Program-made: the position numbers and the translations under genes
The notes under the pieces: generated by a model
What the model was told of the DNA's origin: nothing
Seen by the model: the letters and a program-made list of their open reading frames with translations, nothing else
Database searches by the model: none
DNA from: Spirosoma pollinicola
Lineage (GTDB): Bacteria; Bacteroidota; Bacteroidia; Cytophagales; Spirosomataceae
Length of the DNA stretch: 64,000 nt
Assembly: GCF_002831565.1 (NCBI RefSeq)
Contig: NZ_CP025096.1
Span: 2,705,027 to 2,769,026, forward strand
Reading direction: 5' to 3'
Shown here: in pieces, positions 17,401 through 26,452 of the stretch
Position numbering within the stretch: the first letter of the stretch is position 1
Layout of the letters: each line of letters begins with the position of its first letter

Positions 17401-20019
17401 ATTGAAATCGAGTGCTACAAGGTCGGCGGCAAGGGGTGTATTGGTTGCAACATAGCTATCGGGTAATCGCACCCCAAAAAACGTGTCCTGCGTCAGGATA
17501 TTCAATCGACGGAGCCGGTTAACAGGACGCCCGTTTTCGTCAAAGACCGTTACAAAAAGTTTGCCTTCCAATAACCCAATGTCCTCATAGAGAGCCGGAA
17601 TTGGAAACCGTTCAGTAGCCTGCCCGTTGGCATTCGTCCGGCCCTGTCGAAGTTCTTTCGGGAATAGATCCGTTTTGGCCGCATCGCCCGTTGGCGACTG
17701 GCTGTTGGCAATGTCGAAATCATACTCGCCAAAACCTTTGGGCGCAAATGCCTTACGTTTAAGCTGAAGTTCGACTTCGTAGGCCCGATCAGAAGCGGGT
17801 GGGCCAAACAGGTTCATGGCCGTGAGCGACAGCGTAACCGTCTGCCCCGCTTTGTAGTTGGCTGGTATGGTGGGGTCGGACTGTCGATCTGTTACAACAT
17901 CGACTTTGATCCGGTCGGGCACAAATTCTTCAACACTAATCGACTGTGAGGTGAGCAGGACGTTGTTCGCATTTAAAATCTCGACGGTATAGGTGCCGGT
18001 CACGGCCGCCGGGTCGAGTGGCACATCGGTGGCAACGGCTCCCTGGGCATTGGTTGTTTTGCGGATAGCCCTCACTTCGCGTCCGTTGGGGGCCAGCACA
18101 CGAATAAGTACCGGAATTTCGCCGGGCGTGGATTCGCCCCGCGTGGACAAACCCACACGTTGCCAGCTTTGCGACCGGATGACGGTGTTAAAATGGATAG
18201 TTTCGCCGGGTCGATAAATATCGCGGTCGCCATATACGAAGGCATCGAAACCGGATTCGTTATCGCGTTTACCTTCTACCTCAAAACGCGATGTTTCAAC
18301 CTGTGTATCGGGCAAAGACAGGAAATTAAAATCGTCCTGTTCCGACCGGACTGCTGCGGTACTGGTTGTGCGGGCCGTTAGCAACGCAATCTTGAAACCG
18401 GGGGCTTTTTCGGTTACTTTCTCGAATTTGACAAAACCAGTTCCGTCGGTTTTGAGTGTATAAACTGATTGGTTATTACTGCTGATCAGTGTTACCTCAA
18501 CACTCTGTAACGGCTCGCCGGTACGGATTGAGTTCGCCCAAACCAGTACCTCATCATTTGTATGACGGGCAATCAGTCCAATATCTGATACGGAAACCAA
18601 CTGACTTGCCTGCAAAAAGGCTTCGTCTTTTGAGCTTACCGAAACAAGATAAACGCCCCGGAGTGGATGCTCACGGAAATTATTGTTCTGATCGGGTAGC
18701 GCCAGATTCAAAGCTGACACGCCCCGAACTTTGGGCAGATCGGTTGTTTCGACGGTTTTGCTAACAAGAACATCGCTCAAATCGCCAGCCTCATCGTCGC
18801 TGTAATTGAATATGCCCGATGGCCCCCACTCGCCATTGGCGTTTTCTTTATAGTCTTCGTAGCGGTTCGAGCGCAGGTAGTTCAGGAGGTTGTTTTCGTA
18901 CACCTTCGCAATTTTGACCTGTACTTTGGGCACGTTAACGATGTTCAGACCAATATTACGTGCGCCCTTCGACGACAGATACATGGCCTTTTTATTGGCG
19001 AACTGAATACTGGCGGGCATTTTCCCGAAAAACAGATCACGCGTTACGGGTTCGTCCAGTTTTGTGCCCAATACGCCACGAATCTGGTCGGTGAGGGTTA
19101 GCACATAGGTGTCCACTTCGTTAAAATTTCCCCGAATAACGAAGCCGTTTTCAGATAATTCGGCTGTTGTTTCTACCTGTGGCTGGATGGAATAGTACTG
19201 ACTCAGCTCTCCCGGCTGAAGCTCCTGCGTTGTAATGACACGCACGACCCCGCGGTTATTCTCAAAACTCGTTTGCACATCAGCAATTTCGACCTTGTAG
19301 CGCGAGGGTAACGTACTCGTTTCGCTAATATCTTCTTTGCTGACGAAAGCCGTTTTTGGCACTTTTAGCCCTTTGTTCAGCTTTATTGCCAATGGTTGCT
19401 CATTTTTTAAGCCCGGCGCATTCGTGAGGGTCAGTGCAACCGAATTCTGAGCATCGTTGGGCGCACTCAGCACCGATAGGGGGTTGCCATCTGTAGACAC
19501 AGCCAGTTTGCCAACGACCTCTTCTGCCGAAACCGGGTAATTGAAATTAAGTCGGCTTTTGGCAACGGGCTGGCCGCTTTCGCGGGCGCGTGTCCACCAG
19601 TTTTCAACGCTGGTTAGTTGAAGGTAAGGTGTGTGAAACTCGATATTATCACCCGAAATTTTCAGGTCTTTATCGTCAGAGCGCTTTAATAAATCATTGG
19701 TAAGTTCGGCGCGGTAATCGGTAGCTGGATCGAAGGCGAGAGCAGGCGAAAAAACCAGTTCGTTGGGGGCTGTCCATTTGAATTTGCCGCGCACTGCCGG
19801 AACAAAGCGCACATACTGCGTTGAATCCCAATCGCCAAACTGCGTTGTTGGGCCAATATTTTTATTAAAAGAAAAAGTCAGATTCTGGGTCTGTTGTACC
19901 TCCTCATCAAAGTTTCGACCAACCACCGACACCTCATTGAATGATAAGCGCGAACAATCAAAAAGCAGAAAAGGAAGCAGAGTAACAAACAGGTTACGGA
20001 GGTAAGGCAGTGTTCGCAT
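14413..20019 (-). CDS. bacterial alpha-2-macroglobulin family protein with thioester
   Basis: This 1868-residue protein starts at MRTLPYLRNLFVTLLPF; a longer frame opens at 20139 but its extra 40 residues run back through the upstream terminator hairpin, so the start at 20019 is chosen. An N-terminal hydrophobic segment with Cys22 may be a lipoprotein signal, though LLFDC is a poor lipobox. The body is a chain of macroglobulin-like beta domains (e.g. YGDRDIYRPGETIHFNT). Residues 1394-1397 are CLEQ in GYPHGCLEQTISKAFPQLY, the Cys and Gln of the internal thioester, followed by the helical thioester domain. These proteins trap invading proteases. It lies downstream of pbpC in the same orientation, the pairing known from E. 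coli yfhM-pbpC, where the two are thought to guard and repair the envelope. Confidence 0.92.
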   Translation of the reverse strand: MRTLPYLRNLFVTLLPFLLFDCSRLSFNEVSVVGRNFDEEVQQTQNLTFSFNKNIGPTTQFGDWDSTQYVRFVPAVRGKFKWTAPNELVFSPALAFDPATDYRAELTNDLLKRSDDKDLKISGDNIEFHTPYLQLTSVENWWTRARESGQPVAKSRLNFNYPVSAEEVVGKLAVSTDGNPLSVLSAPNDAQNSVALTLTNAPGLKNEQPLAIKLNKGLKVPKTAFVSKEDISETSTLPSRYKVEIADVQTSFENNRGVVRVITTQELQPGELSQYYSIQPQVETTAELSENGFVIRGNFNEVDTYVLTLTDQIRGVLGTKLDEPVTRDLFFGKMPASIQFANKKAMYLSSKGARNIGLNIVNVPKVQVKIAKVYENNLLNYLRSNRYEDYKENANGEWGPSGIFNYSDDEAGDLSDVLVSKTVETTDLPKVRGVSALNLALPDQNNNFREHPLRGVYLVSVSSKDEAFLQASQLVSVSDIGLIARHTNDEVLVWANSIRTGEPLQSVEVTLISSNNQSVYTLKTDGTGFVKFEKVTEKAPGFKIALLTARTTSTAAVRSEQDDFNFLSLPDTQVETSRFEVEGKRDNESGFDAFVYGDRDIYRPGETIHFNTVIRSQSWQRVGLSTRGESTPGEIPVLIRVLAPNGREVRAIRKTTNAQGAVATDVPLDPAAVTGTYTVEILNANNVLLTSQSISVEEFVPDRIKVDVVTDRQSDPTIPANYKAGQTVTLSLTAMNLFGPPASDRAYEVELQLKRKAFAPKGFGEYDFDIANSQSPTGDAAKTDLFPKELRQGRTNANGQATERFPIPALYEDIGLLEGKLFVTVFDENGRPVNRLRRLNILTQDTFFGVRLPDSYVATNTPLAADLVALDFNGQLRASASALVEVVRYDYQTVIEKEDNGGGQSRIKYTTKRREKSVYSNTLLFKAGKADFRYVPTVSGEYEIRVRRPGASATTYTTTSFYAYGFGSTSASSFDVSQEGQVLITLDKPTYQTGDKATVLFKAPFDGKLLVTVERNHVLEQHWLTTTNKSAEWSFSVGAEHLPNVYVTATLIRAMDATNLPLTVAHGFAPVSVQDADTKLPVTLTAAPQSRSKTKQTIRIKTAANAQVTVAVVDEGILQLKNFKTPDPHGFFYQKRALEVDSHDLYALLYPELSLKPASSTGGDGYDLERRVNPLSNGRVRLVALWSGILETGANGEAEFSVDIPQFSGDLRVMAVAYKDNAFGSANTNMKVADPIVISTGVPRFLTPGDQLELPVNLSNTTKQAATVTARLSLTGPLRADSVISQKLTIQAGRESRAIFRIAATQAIGTGAITVTVNGLNETFTEKTDVTVRPAASLQKTTRSGAIAGGKSQVLQLTGGFLPGTAQASLTVSRSPVAQYGRELSYLLGYPHGCLEQTISKAFPQLYFADLSKQLSTNTYFVRAGVSDLNPATNIRQAVQKIEGQQVQNGGFTMWPGMADAAGQSTVDPWATAYAVHFLAEAQEAGYEVRSSVLSSAIDFLTTITNSPATENAVTFDETGGRTVKQVASRTSIYSLYALAVAGKPNRSAMNYYKQNAGLLTIDSHYLLASAFFRVGDTRNYAALLPKRFTDNTTGRQSGGSYASPLRNLALVLDALVDTDRDNIQIPTMARQLSEAVKQTTYLNTQEAAFSFLALGKLARQTTGSTATADVTAGGKSLGIMNGNLLNLKRVPTNVPLSLSAKGSGNVYYFAQSEGVPSSGKITAEDNGLHVRRQYLSRDGKPMNAIRQNDLVVVKITLSSKNGLNVQNVVVTDLLPAGLEVENPRLTGTPGREARDMPWIVKPSAPDHFDLRDDRINFYTSATGTERTFYYLARAVSKGRFVVGPVSADAMYNAEYRSYNGAGVITIR

Positions 20020-20055
20020 GAATAGTAGTTGTGAGGTGCCGAAGATAGACGAAAA

Positions 20056-20082
20056 AGCCCACTCAGAATTATTGAGTGGGCT
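20056..20082 (-). terminator. rho-independent terminator after the NTF2-like gene
   Basis: A perfect 9-bp stem (20056-20064 with 20074-20082) is followed on the minus strand by TTTTTC. It lies about 30 bases past the stop of the NTF2-like gene and 36 bases before the macroglobulin start, so readthrough into that gene is probably limited. Confidence 0.75.
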
Positions 20083-20110
20083 GAATTTCAAGAGGTCACT
20101 TAGTGAACGG

Positions 20111-20551
20111 TTACTGACGTATGGGTGTAAACTGCACATTCACGATTTTCCAGGTGCCGCCCTGTTTGGCACTTACCACCGAAAAGGCTACACTGTTGTC
20201 AAATGCCTGTCCCTGAATATTGCCCTTCGATTTCCAGGTGCCTGTCATAACGGCGGAATCACTGTTGTATTGGCGGGTAACGGCATCTGATACAGTGCCG
20301 GTTTCGATGATAACGGCTCCACCCCCAACACCCTGTACCAATAAATCGCCATCAACAGATTGCCCATCGAAGCTAATAATATCCAGATCGCTTGAAATAA
20401 GGTTTCCCAGGGTTTTACTGTCTTCGTCGAGAAGCGCTTTGAAAAACGCATTACCGAGAGCGGTAGGGTCCTGAGATGTTGTTGCGGCTTGTTGGGCAAA
20501 CGTGGCCGTTGTGAACAATAAAGCGATAATAACTAAGGAAATGCGTTTCAT
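20111..20551 (-). CDS. secreted NTF2/SnoaL-like (DUF4440-type) protein
   Basis: This 146-aa protein has a signal peptide MKRISLVIIALLFTTATFAQ. The mature part has the NTF2-like layout: an N-terminal helix (ALGNAFFKALLDEDSKTLGNL), a LDIISFDGQ strand, a variable middle, and the closing strands SDSAVMTGTWKSKG, SVAFSVVSAKQGGTWKIVN and VQFTPI. TWKIVNVQFT is the usual last strand of DUF4440/SnoaL-like domains. Such domains bind small ligands or act as cone-shaped dimers; no catalytic residue can be assigned. It sits between pbpC (61 bp upstream) and the macroglobulin gene, so it may be part of this envelope cluster. Confidence 0.75.
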   Translation of the reverse strand: MKRISLVIIALLFTTATFAQQAATTSQDPTALGNAFFKALLDEDSKTLGNLISSDLDIISFDGQSVDGDLLVQGVGGGAVIIETGTVSDAVTRQYNSDSAVMTGTWKSKGNIQGQAFDNSVAFSVVSAKQGGTWKIVNVQFTPIRQ

Positions 20552-20612
20552 AGATCAATTAATTGACTTTTAGGGTGGAAAAATGTAAATAATTTAGGTG
20601 AAAGCAAAGGTC

Positions 20613-22979
20613 TTACTCATTTTTAATCGTGACCCGTATATCACGATTTCGGCCCTTGTCATCGGCGCAGGAAACTTTTAAGGTGCCCGGCCGGGGTTTA
20701 AAAAATACTGCTTCGGTAGGTTTAGCGCGGCAATACAGTTTGTCGTTCAAATACCAGAATACGGTCTGCACATCATTCGCTGCCTGACATCCCAACTCCA
20801 GTTCAACTGGTTGTTTGGGGTTGATAAAATAGTCGCTGCCATCGTTGAGGCTCGTTATAGTCGGCCCTGCCTGACCAACTCCCTCACTGCCGAATACGCG
20901 CTCGCAAGCCGGATTATGCGGGGGTACAACCTCAATCGGGATGTGATGGCTTTGGTAAAATGCCATAATTTCGGGTGATACATTCGGGTACGATTGGCGA
21001 ATTGCCCCACTGTCGGGCATACAGTGAGCGCAGTAAGATAGTGTTCTGGCTACGTTGGTAAAAACGGCTTTCCGGTGCTGACAGTGCCGGTAGCGCGAAA
21101 CCCCAACAATGTAATAATCAGTTATCGGGTTGGTGCAAAACTCGCCCGGCACATCACCTGTTTCAGGACAAATAAGCCGCATACTTAATTTAGAAGCGGC
21201 TTTGGGGACTTTGAACCAGCCCGTTGGCGAATTGTAATCCAGTACATTGAAAAGCTGGAACAAGAGTGGTGTGGCTGTATTGGCACCACTTAGTTCGGCC
21301 ACGCCCACCCCCGAAAAGTTGCCTACCCATACGCCAATCGTATACCGCTGGTTATACCCTATACTCCACGCATCGCGCCGACCGTAGGACGTTCCGGTTT
21401 TCCAGGCAATTCGCGGCAGGTGGTAACTATTGTCGAAATTGTTGGGCAGATCGGGCCGGGTAATTTGCGTAAGCGTATGGGTAACGAGGTAGGCGGCTTC
21501 GGGAGAGAGAATGGATATCTCCCCTTTTTTTAGGCGGTCCGATGGGGTAAGCTTTAAGGGCTCTATGCGCCCTTCATTTGCCAGACCCGTATAAAGCCGT
21601 GTCATTTCTTCGAGTGTAACGCCACAGCCCCCTAAAATCATAGAAAGGCCTAACTCGTTGGCTTGCTTTTTTATGGATGAGAACCCGGCTTTTCGTAAGG
21701 TCGAGACAAGCGTTGGGGTGCCCACTTCTTTCAATAAAGCCACCGCCGGAATATTAAGTGAGTTTGCCAGGGCAAATTCTGCCGTAATGAGCCCGTTGAA
21801 GCGCCGGTCGTAATTATCGGGTTCATAGCCGCCAAAATTAGTTGGTACATCGGCCAGTTTGGTTTTCGGCGTGATGATACCCGCGTCAAAGGCCAATCCA
21901 TATAGCAGCGGTTTCAGGGCACTTCCCGGCGACCGAACCGCCCGAACGCCATCTACCTGCCCGCCGTCGAACGAATTGCTAAAATCGGCCGAACCTACAT
22001 AGGCAACCACCTCGTGCGACTGGTTATCCACAACCAACACCGCCGAATTGTGGATATTGTAGGCTCGAAGGCGGTTCGCGTATTGTTGCACCAGCCGTTC
22101 GGTAATCGATTGGATAGTGGGCAAAAGGGACGAGTGTACAATTGGAGCATCCGGGTTTTCGGCCCGAAGCCGACGTGACAAATGCGGAGCCAGTTGCGGG
22201 GCTTCGCGTCTATACGCCATAAGTGGCTCATTCAACGCGTCGTCGATAGTGGCGGCATCGAAGATATTCCTGGCCTTAAAGCGGGTAAGCCAGCGATTAC
22301 GCTCCTGCACAACCAGCGCATTGTGTGTGCCCAACCGCAAACTCGACGGTCGGTTTGGGATAATGGTCAGGGTTGTCAGCTCGGCCAGACTCAGCAGGGT
22401 GGGCGATTTGCCAAAGTACAGTAGCGATGCCGACTTGAGTCCTTCAATGTTGCCACCATAGGGAATCAGGTTCAGGTAGAGTTGCAGAATCTCGTCTTTA
22501 GAATAGTGGAGTTCGAGTTGAAGGGCGCGAAATAGCTCAATCAGTTTGCTGCCATACGTTCGTTCGCGGGGTTCGAGCAGGCGAACAGTTTGCATCGTAA
22601 TGGTCGAAGCGCCCGATGTTCGTCGGCCTTTCAGCATATTTCGGCTAGCCGCCCTGAGCATAGCTACGGGGTTGAATCCGGGATGATAGCGGAAATATTT
22701 GTCTTCTTTAAACAGAATGGCATCACGGAGGGTGGGTGTAATTTCGTTTAGTTCAGCATACATTCGCCACTTGTCGTCACGGCTCAGAAAAGTGTGTAGA
22801 ATGGAGCCATCGCGAGCCGTAATAATGGTCGAATACGGAACGGTTGTATTGATAGGAAACGAAAAATCCAGTCCTAAAAAAATCAATAAGGCCAAAAGTA
22901 GGGTTTTTACCAGAAGGTGTCGCCAAAGCCGTTTGCCGACACCGATTATGTTACCCCAAAGTGGCTTGAACGCTATCAT
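20613..22979 (-). CDS. pbpC: penicillin-binding protein 1C
   Basis: This is a bifunctional peptidoglycan synthase of 788 aa, starting MIAFKPLWGN; a longer frame from 23054 is translated from the flanking inverted repeat and is unlikely. A membrane helix lies at about 25-45. The GT51 glycosyltransferase domain shows EDKYFRYHPGFN, GASTITMQTVRLLEP and YLNLIPYGGNIEG. The transpeptidase domain has SALK with Ser353 and Lys356 (RSPGSALKPL), SLN in LANSLNIPAV, and KTGTS. The C-terminal about 110 residues, with paired Cys, match the PBP1C-specific tail. It is first in the minus-strand cluster pbpC, NTF2-like, alpha-2-macroglobulin. It acts at the outer face of the inner membrane. Confidence 0.95.
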   Translation of the reverse strand: MIAFKPLWGNIIGVGKRLWRHLLVKTLLLALLIFLGLDFSFPINTTVPYSTIITARDGSILHTFLSRDDKWRMYAELNEITPTLRDAILFKEDKYFRYHPGFNPVAMLRAASRNMLKGRRTSGASTITMQTVRLLEPRERTYGSKLIELFRALQLELHYSKDEILQLYLNLIPYGGNIEGLKSASLLYFGKSPTLLSLAELTTLTIIPNRPSSLRLGTHNALVVQERNRWLTRFKARNIFDAATIDDALNEPLMAYRREAPQLAPHLSRRLRAENPDAPIVHSSLLPTIQSITERLVQQYANRLRAYNIHNSAVLVVDNQSHEVVAYVGSADFSNSFDGGQVDGVRAVRSPGSALKPLLYGLAFDAGIITPKTKLADVPTNFGGYEPDNYDRRFNGLITAEFALANSLNIPAVALLKEVGTPTLVSTLRKAGFSSIKKQANELGLSMILGGCGVTLEEMTRLYTGLANEGRIEPLKLTPSDRLKKGEISILSPEAAYLVTHTLTQITRPDLPNNFDNSYHLPRIAWKTGTSYGRRDAWSIGYNQRYTIGVWVGNFSGVGVAELSGANTATPLLFQLFNVLDYNSPTGWFKVPKAASKLSMRLICPETGDVPGEFCTNPITDYYIVGVSRYRHCQHRKAVFTNVARTLSYCAHCMPDSGAIRQSYPNVSPEIMAFYQSHHIPIEVVPPHNPACERVFGSEGVGQAGPTITSLNDGSDYFINPKQPVELELGCQAANDVQTVFWYLNDKLYCRAKPTEAVFFKPRPGTLKVSCADDKGRNRDIRVTIKNE

Positions 22980-23027
22980 AATTGTTGTGACTTGTTTATG
23001 TCCTTCGGTCTTTACAGTAAAAAGATT

Positions 23028-23120
23028 TTTTAACCACAGAGGCACAAAGAGCACAGAGTTGTAAAAGGGAACAAAGTCTGCAATTTAATCTCTATACTCT
23101 CTGTGCCTCTGTGGTTAAAA
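23028..23120. repeat. inverted repeat, TTAACCACAGAGG family
   Basis: Arms 23028-23058 and 23090-23120 are reverse complements over the outer 19 bases (TTTTAACCACAGAGGCACA) and diverge by a few transitions inside. The element lies in the divergent space between pbpC and the metallo-hydrolase gene, so here it is not a simple terminator of either. The same outer sequence is found at 35705-35815, and in decayed form at 29447-29517. Confidence 0.85.
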
Positions 23121-23172
23121 TTTTGCTTTAAACGTTAGACAAATTCCTTAACCAACGAAACCTTATTCTAAA

Positions 23173-24567
23173 ATGACCATTCAATTTTTCGGTGCGGCCC
23201 GAACCGTAACTGGCAGCAAACACCTGATTACAACCGTTGGCGGTAAACAAATTTTGCTCGATTGCGGGCTATTTCAGGGTATCGAAACTGACGAGCTTAA
23301 CCAGCAGTTTGGGTTCGATCCGGCTCAGGTCGATTATATGGTGCTTTCTCACGCGCACATTGACCACACCGGGCTCATTCCCCGTCTTGTTCGGCAGGGC
23401 TTTGCCGGGCCAATTTACACGACTTCGTCTACAATTGATCTTTGCGAAGTGATGCTCCTGGATAGTGCCCGTATTCAGGAGCACGATCTTGAGCGCGTAA
23501 ATAAACGCCGTGTTCGCCGGGGACAACCAGAGCTAGACGTGCTTTACGACGAAAAAGACGTCCAGCAGGCGCTCGACCAAATGCAAGCTGTAGACTATAA
23601 CAAGCCATTTGTTATTTGTGATGAAGTTACGGGCTTGCTCACCGATGCGGGCCATTTACTTGGCAGTGCCTCGGTAAGCCTGACAATTCGGGAAGGTGCT
23701 CAGGAAAAACACCTGTTTTTTAGTGGCGATATTGGCCGCCCCGACGATAAAATTCTGCGCTCGCCACAACCGTTCCCGCAAGCCGACTATATTATTTGCG
23801 AATCGACCTACGGCGACCGCCTTCACGAAGCGGAACCCGATATGAAGGCGCACCTGTTGCGAATTGTACAGCAAACCTGCGTTGAAGGAAAAGGTAAACT
23901 GATTATACCGGCCTTCGCCGTCGACCGTACGCAGGAGCTGATCTATGCCCTCGATCAACTATCGAGTGAAGGCCGTTTGCCGCGATTGCCTGTTTATATT
24001 GACAGCCCAATGTCGGTGAAAGCGACGGATGTGATGCGCGACCACGAAGAAGATTTTAATCCTGACATTCTGGCTTATATCAAAAAAGACGGCGATGCCT
24101 TTCAATTTCCCAATCTACATTACATTACCGATGTAGAGCAGTCGAAAGCGATCAACGACATGAAGGAGCCCTGTATCATTATTGCGCCATCGGGCATGGC
24201 CGAAGCGGGGCGGATCAAGCACCATATCAAAAACAACATCAGCAAGCCCAACACAACCATATTACTTGTTGGGTACGCATCGCCCAGCAGCCTTGGGGGC
24301 GCGTTAAAACGGGGCGACAAAGAGGTAACTATTTTCGGCGAACGCTACCCGGTTATTGCTCAGGTTGCTATCATGGACTCGTTTTCTGCCCATGCCGATT
24401 ACCGCGAAATGCTCCAGGTTTTAAGCTGTCAGGAGGCAAGCCGCATTAAAACCGTGTTTCTGGTACATGGCGATTACGACAAGCAACTCATCTGGAAAGA
24501 TCACTTGCAGGCGGCCGGGTTTAAACACATCGAAATTCCGGAAATGCGGCAGAAAGTAACCTTGTAG
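23173..24567 (+). CDS. metallo-beta-lactamase / beta-CASP RNA hydrolase-like protein
   Basis: This 464-aa cytoplasmic protein starts MTIQFFGAARTVTGSKHL. Zinc-binding motifs of the MBL fold are visible: HAHIDHTGLIPRL (HxHxDH) near residue 59, a DAGHLLGSASV motif near 157, and FSGDIGRPDD near 180. The beta-CASP insert follows (DSPMS near 277, PSGMAEAGRIKHH near 336, the HADYREM box near 411), and VFLVHGD ends it. This architecture is that of CPSF73-like/YSH1-type nucleases common in bacteria, so an RNA endo- or exonuclease role is likely, though single-copy bacterial members are little characterised. The gene is divergent from pbpC. Confidence 0.9.
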   Translation: MTIQFFGAARTVTGSKHLITTVGGKQILLDCGLFQGIETDELNQQFGFDPAQVDYMVLSHAHIDHTGLIPRLVRQGFAGPIYTTSSTIDLCEVMLLDSARIQEHDLERVNKRRVRRGQPELDVLYDEKDVQQALDQMQAVDYNKPFVICDEVTGLLTDAGHLLGSASVSLTIREGAQEKHLFFSGDIGRPDDKILRSPQPFPQADYIICESTYGDRLHEAEPDMKAHLLRIVQQTCVEGKGKLIIPAFAVDRTQELIYALDQLSSEGRLPRLPVYIDSPMSVKATDVMRDHEEDFNPDILAYIKKDGDAFQFPNLHYITDVEQSKAINDMKEPCIIIAPSGMAEAGRIKHHIKNNISKPNTTILLVGYASPSSLGGALKRGDKEVTIFGERYPVIAQVAIMDSFSAHADYREMLQVLSCQEASRIKTVFLVHGDYDKQLIWKDHLQAAGFKHIEIPEMRQKVTL

Positions 24568-24581
24568 TAGTCATTATAAAA

Positions 24582-24618
24582 CAGAAATGCCCCGGCTCAT
24601 AAAGCCGGGGCATTTCTG
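24582..24618. terminator. bidirectional hairpin terminator between convergent genes
   Basis: A perfect 16-bp GC-rich stem (24582-24597 with 24603-24618, 5-base loop) lies 15 bases past the metallo-hydrolase stop and 23 bases past the stop of the convergent 67-aa gene. There is only a short T-run on each side. Confidence 0.85.
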
Positions 24619-24640
24619 TTCGGGACAACCGGCAACACCG

Positions 24641-24844
24641 TCAGGTGAAGCGTACCCGTGCGAATCGGCGATTTAAAACAGCACGATAAATTTTGCCGAA
24701 CTGGAGATAACACCAGCGTTTAAGTTGCTTTACCTCTTTTGGAATGAGCATTTTAATGGCTTTGGCCAGCTCTTTATCAAAAAGACTTTTATCAAAACTC
24801 ACCTTCTGAAGGATCGTCTTGATATACTCAAGCATGGAAAGCAT
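24641..24844 (-). CDS. small basic protein, 67 aa, unknown
   Basis: The frame is MLSMLEYIKTILQKVSF..., possibly starting at the second Met (24835, giving 64 aa). It is helical and basic (KAIKMLIPKEVKQLKRWCYLQ, RAVLNRRFARVRF), with no signal peptide. I do not recognise a named family. Its stop lies just beyond a strong bidirectional terminator and it has its own upstream space of about 70 bp, which supports a free-standing small gene. It is probably cytoplasmic; role unknown. Confidence 0.6.
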   Translation of the reverse strand: MLSMLEYIKTILQKVSFDKSLFDKELAKAIKMLIPKEVKQLKRWCYLQFGKIYRAVLNRRFARVRFT

Positions 24845-24909
24845 AGGATAACATTTTTTTCGGTTAAAAGAAGCTAAAGGATATTAAGAGAGGATAGACA
24901 GTTCGTTCT

Positions 24910-24917
24910 TACCTTTG
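24910..24917 (+). promoter_or_regulatory. -7 box TACCTTTG upstream of batD
   Basis: TACCTTTG matches TAnnTTTG exactly. Transcription would start near 24924, downstream of the ATG at 24915, which favours the later start at 24969. No clear TTTG -33 element was seen. Confidence 0.5.
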
Positions 24918-24968
24918 ATACCTTATTTCGTAACGGCTGATCTTGTACTTTGTTGCTCAAAAATACTA

Positions 24969-26420
24969 ATGTTCTTTGTAATATTCCGAAGACTTCTTGT
25001 ATTATTTTTCTTTTACGCCTATATAGGCTTTGGGCAATCTATTGGTAATGTTGCTTCTATCGAATTGGGGTCAACTACTTTTTCGATTGAACGGCCTTTT
25101 ACCATTTCGCTGCTTATTCCAAATAGCGAAACCCGCGCCACAGTGGCTTTCCCCGACATTCCCGGCTTCATCAAAAAAGGTACATCAACGAGTGTAACGC
25201 CCGTTGAATCAGGCGATAAAACAGTTACGAATCAGGTTATTACCCAAAATTATCAGGCACAGGCAGCGGGTCGTTTTCGGCTGCTGCCGTTTACCATACT
25301 CGTCAACGGCGAACCAGTACATTCAGATGGAGCCATTCTTATTGTGCAACCGTCGGCAGTTGCATCCGCGCCGGGCAGCGTTACGCTGAACACGATTGAG
25401 GTAGTCCCCGCCGGAGCCGCATTTTTGTCGTTGCGGACATCGAAATCAACAATCTACATGGGCGAGGGCGTGGCCCTGACATTGTCGTTCATTGTTGCAG
25501 ATAATTACCCTTACGAGCTCAACTTTCAGGCACTTGATAAACAATTGCAACGTATTGTCAAGAAAATCAGGCCGGTTAATTCGTGGGAAGAAAACGTGCC
25601 GATCAACGACTTGAAACCCATTCCGGTTCGTATCAACAAAAAGAAATTTCGCGAGTATCGAATCTTTCAGTCGGTGTTTTTTCCGCTGTCGAGTCAACCC
25701 CTGCGCTTACCCGCCGTAGCGCTTCAACTAGGCCGTCGACCGGTAATTGGCCCGCCAGCATCGCAGCCTGAAACGGTCTTATTTACCAGTAAGCCACTAT
25801 CCATCGCCGTCAAACCATTACCTTCTCACCCGTCAGGAGGGCAGGTATCGGTTGGAGCCTTCCGGTTGGAAGAGGGGCTGGAACGTCAGCATATTGTGGC
25901 CGGTAAGAGTGTTCGTTATACGTTTTCTATTATTGGTACTGGTAATGTGGCTACGTTGCCAGCTCCCACTGTGCCAGGCGAGCGTGCCGAAATTGATGTA
26001 TTCCCGCCCGAGGAGCGGCATACAATTGCTCATGGGGGCGATGAGATAACGGGCCATAAGACGTTTACCTATTTTATTGTGCCGCACCAAAATGGAACGG
26101 TTTCGTTGGCAAATTACTTTCAATGGATTTACTTCGACCCGAAAACCGCGCGTTTTGACACGCTTCGGCCACGTATGGAACTTTACGTTGGAGGTAATGG
26201 GCAGCGTGTCGCTCTCAATACGGATTTATTGAGTGGGTCGGCCGTTGCCAACGGTGAAGCAGTGCCAGTAGCGTCAGTTAACAGTTCAATTTATGCGGGT
26301 ATCGAAGCTATGGATAGCGGTCGTCAGTCCATCAGCATTTCGGTTTTGATTCGATCTGTTGCCAACGTGATAATTGCCCTGATGTTACTGGGGATGGTTT
26401 TTGTATTAGTGAGGAAATAG
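24969..26420 (+). CDS. batD: BatD-like membrane-anchored protein
   Basis: This 483-aa protein starts [24 protein letters not shown], a signal peptide. A longer frame begins at 24915 but lies over the promoter box. The body consists of several Ig-like beta domains: early [20 protein letters not shown], then [49 protein letters not shown] single C-terminal helix (about 460-480, [19 protein letters not shown]) anchors it with a short cytoplasmic tail. This is the build of BatD (oxygen-tolerance family). In Bacteroidota BatD normally sits in a BatABCDE operon; here it is alone ahead of aroC. Function is probably in envelope stress, but this is by family only. Confidence 0.8.
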   Translation: MFFVIFRRLLVLFFFYAYIGFGQSIGNVASIELGSTTFSIERPFTISLLIPNSETRATVAFPDIPGFIKKGTSTSVTPVESGDKTVTNQVITQNYQAQAAGRFRLLPFTILVNGEPVHSDGAILIVQPSAVASAPGSVTLNTIEVVPAGAAFLSLRTSKSTIYMGEGVALTLSFIVADNYPYELNFQALDKQLQRIVKKIRPVNSWEENVPINDLKPIPVRINKKKFREYRIFQSVFFPLSSQPLRLPAVALQLGRRPVIGPPASQPETVLFTSKPLSIAVKPLPSHPSGGQVSVGAFRLEEGLERQHIVAGKSVRYTFSIIGTGNVATLPAPTVPGERAEIDVFPPEERHTIAHGGDEITGHKTFTYFIVPHQNGTVSLANYFQWIYFDPKTARFDTLRPRMELYVGGNGQRVALNTDLLSGSAVANGEAVPVASVNSSIYAGIEAMDSGRQSISISVLIRSVANVIIALMLLGMVFVLVRK

Positions 26421-26452
26421 ATATAGCGGGGAAAATGCCCCAAATCGGCAGC

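Noticed and set aside
20020-20139. Longer N-terminus for the alpha-2-macroglobulin
   Set aside because: It would run through the terminator hairpin at 20056-20082 and hide the signal segment.
22980-23054. Longer N-terminus for PBP1C
   Set aside because: The added residues are translated from the flanking inverted repeat and precede a normal start and membrane helix.
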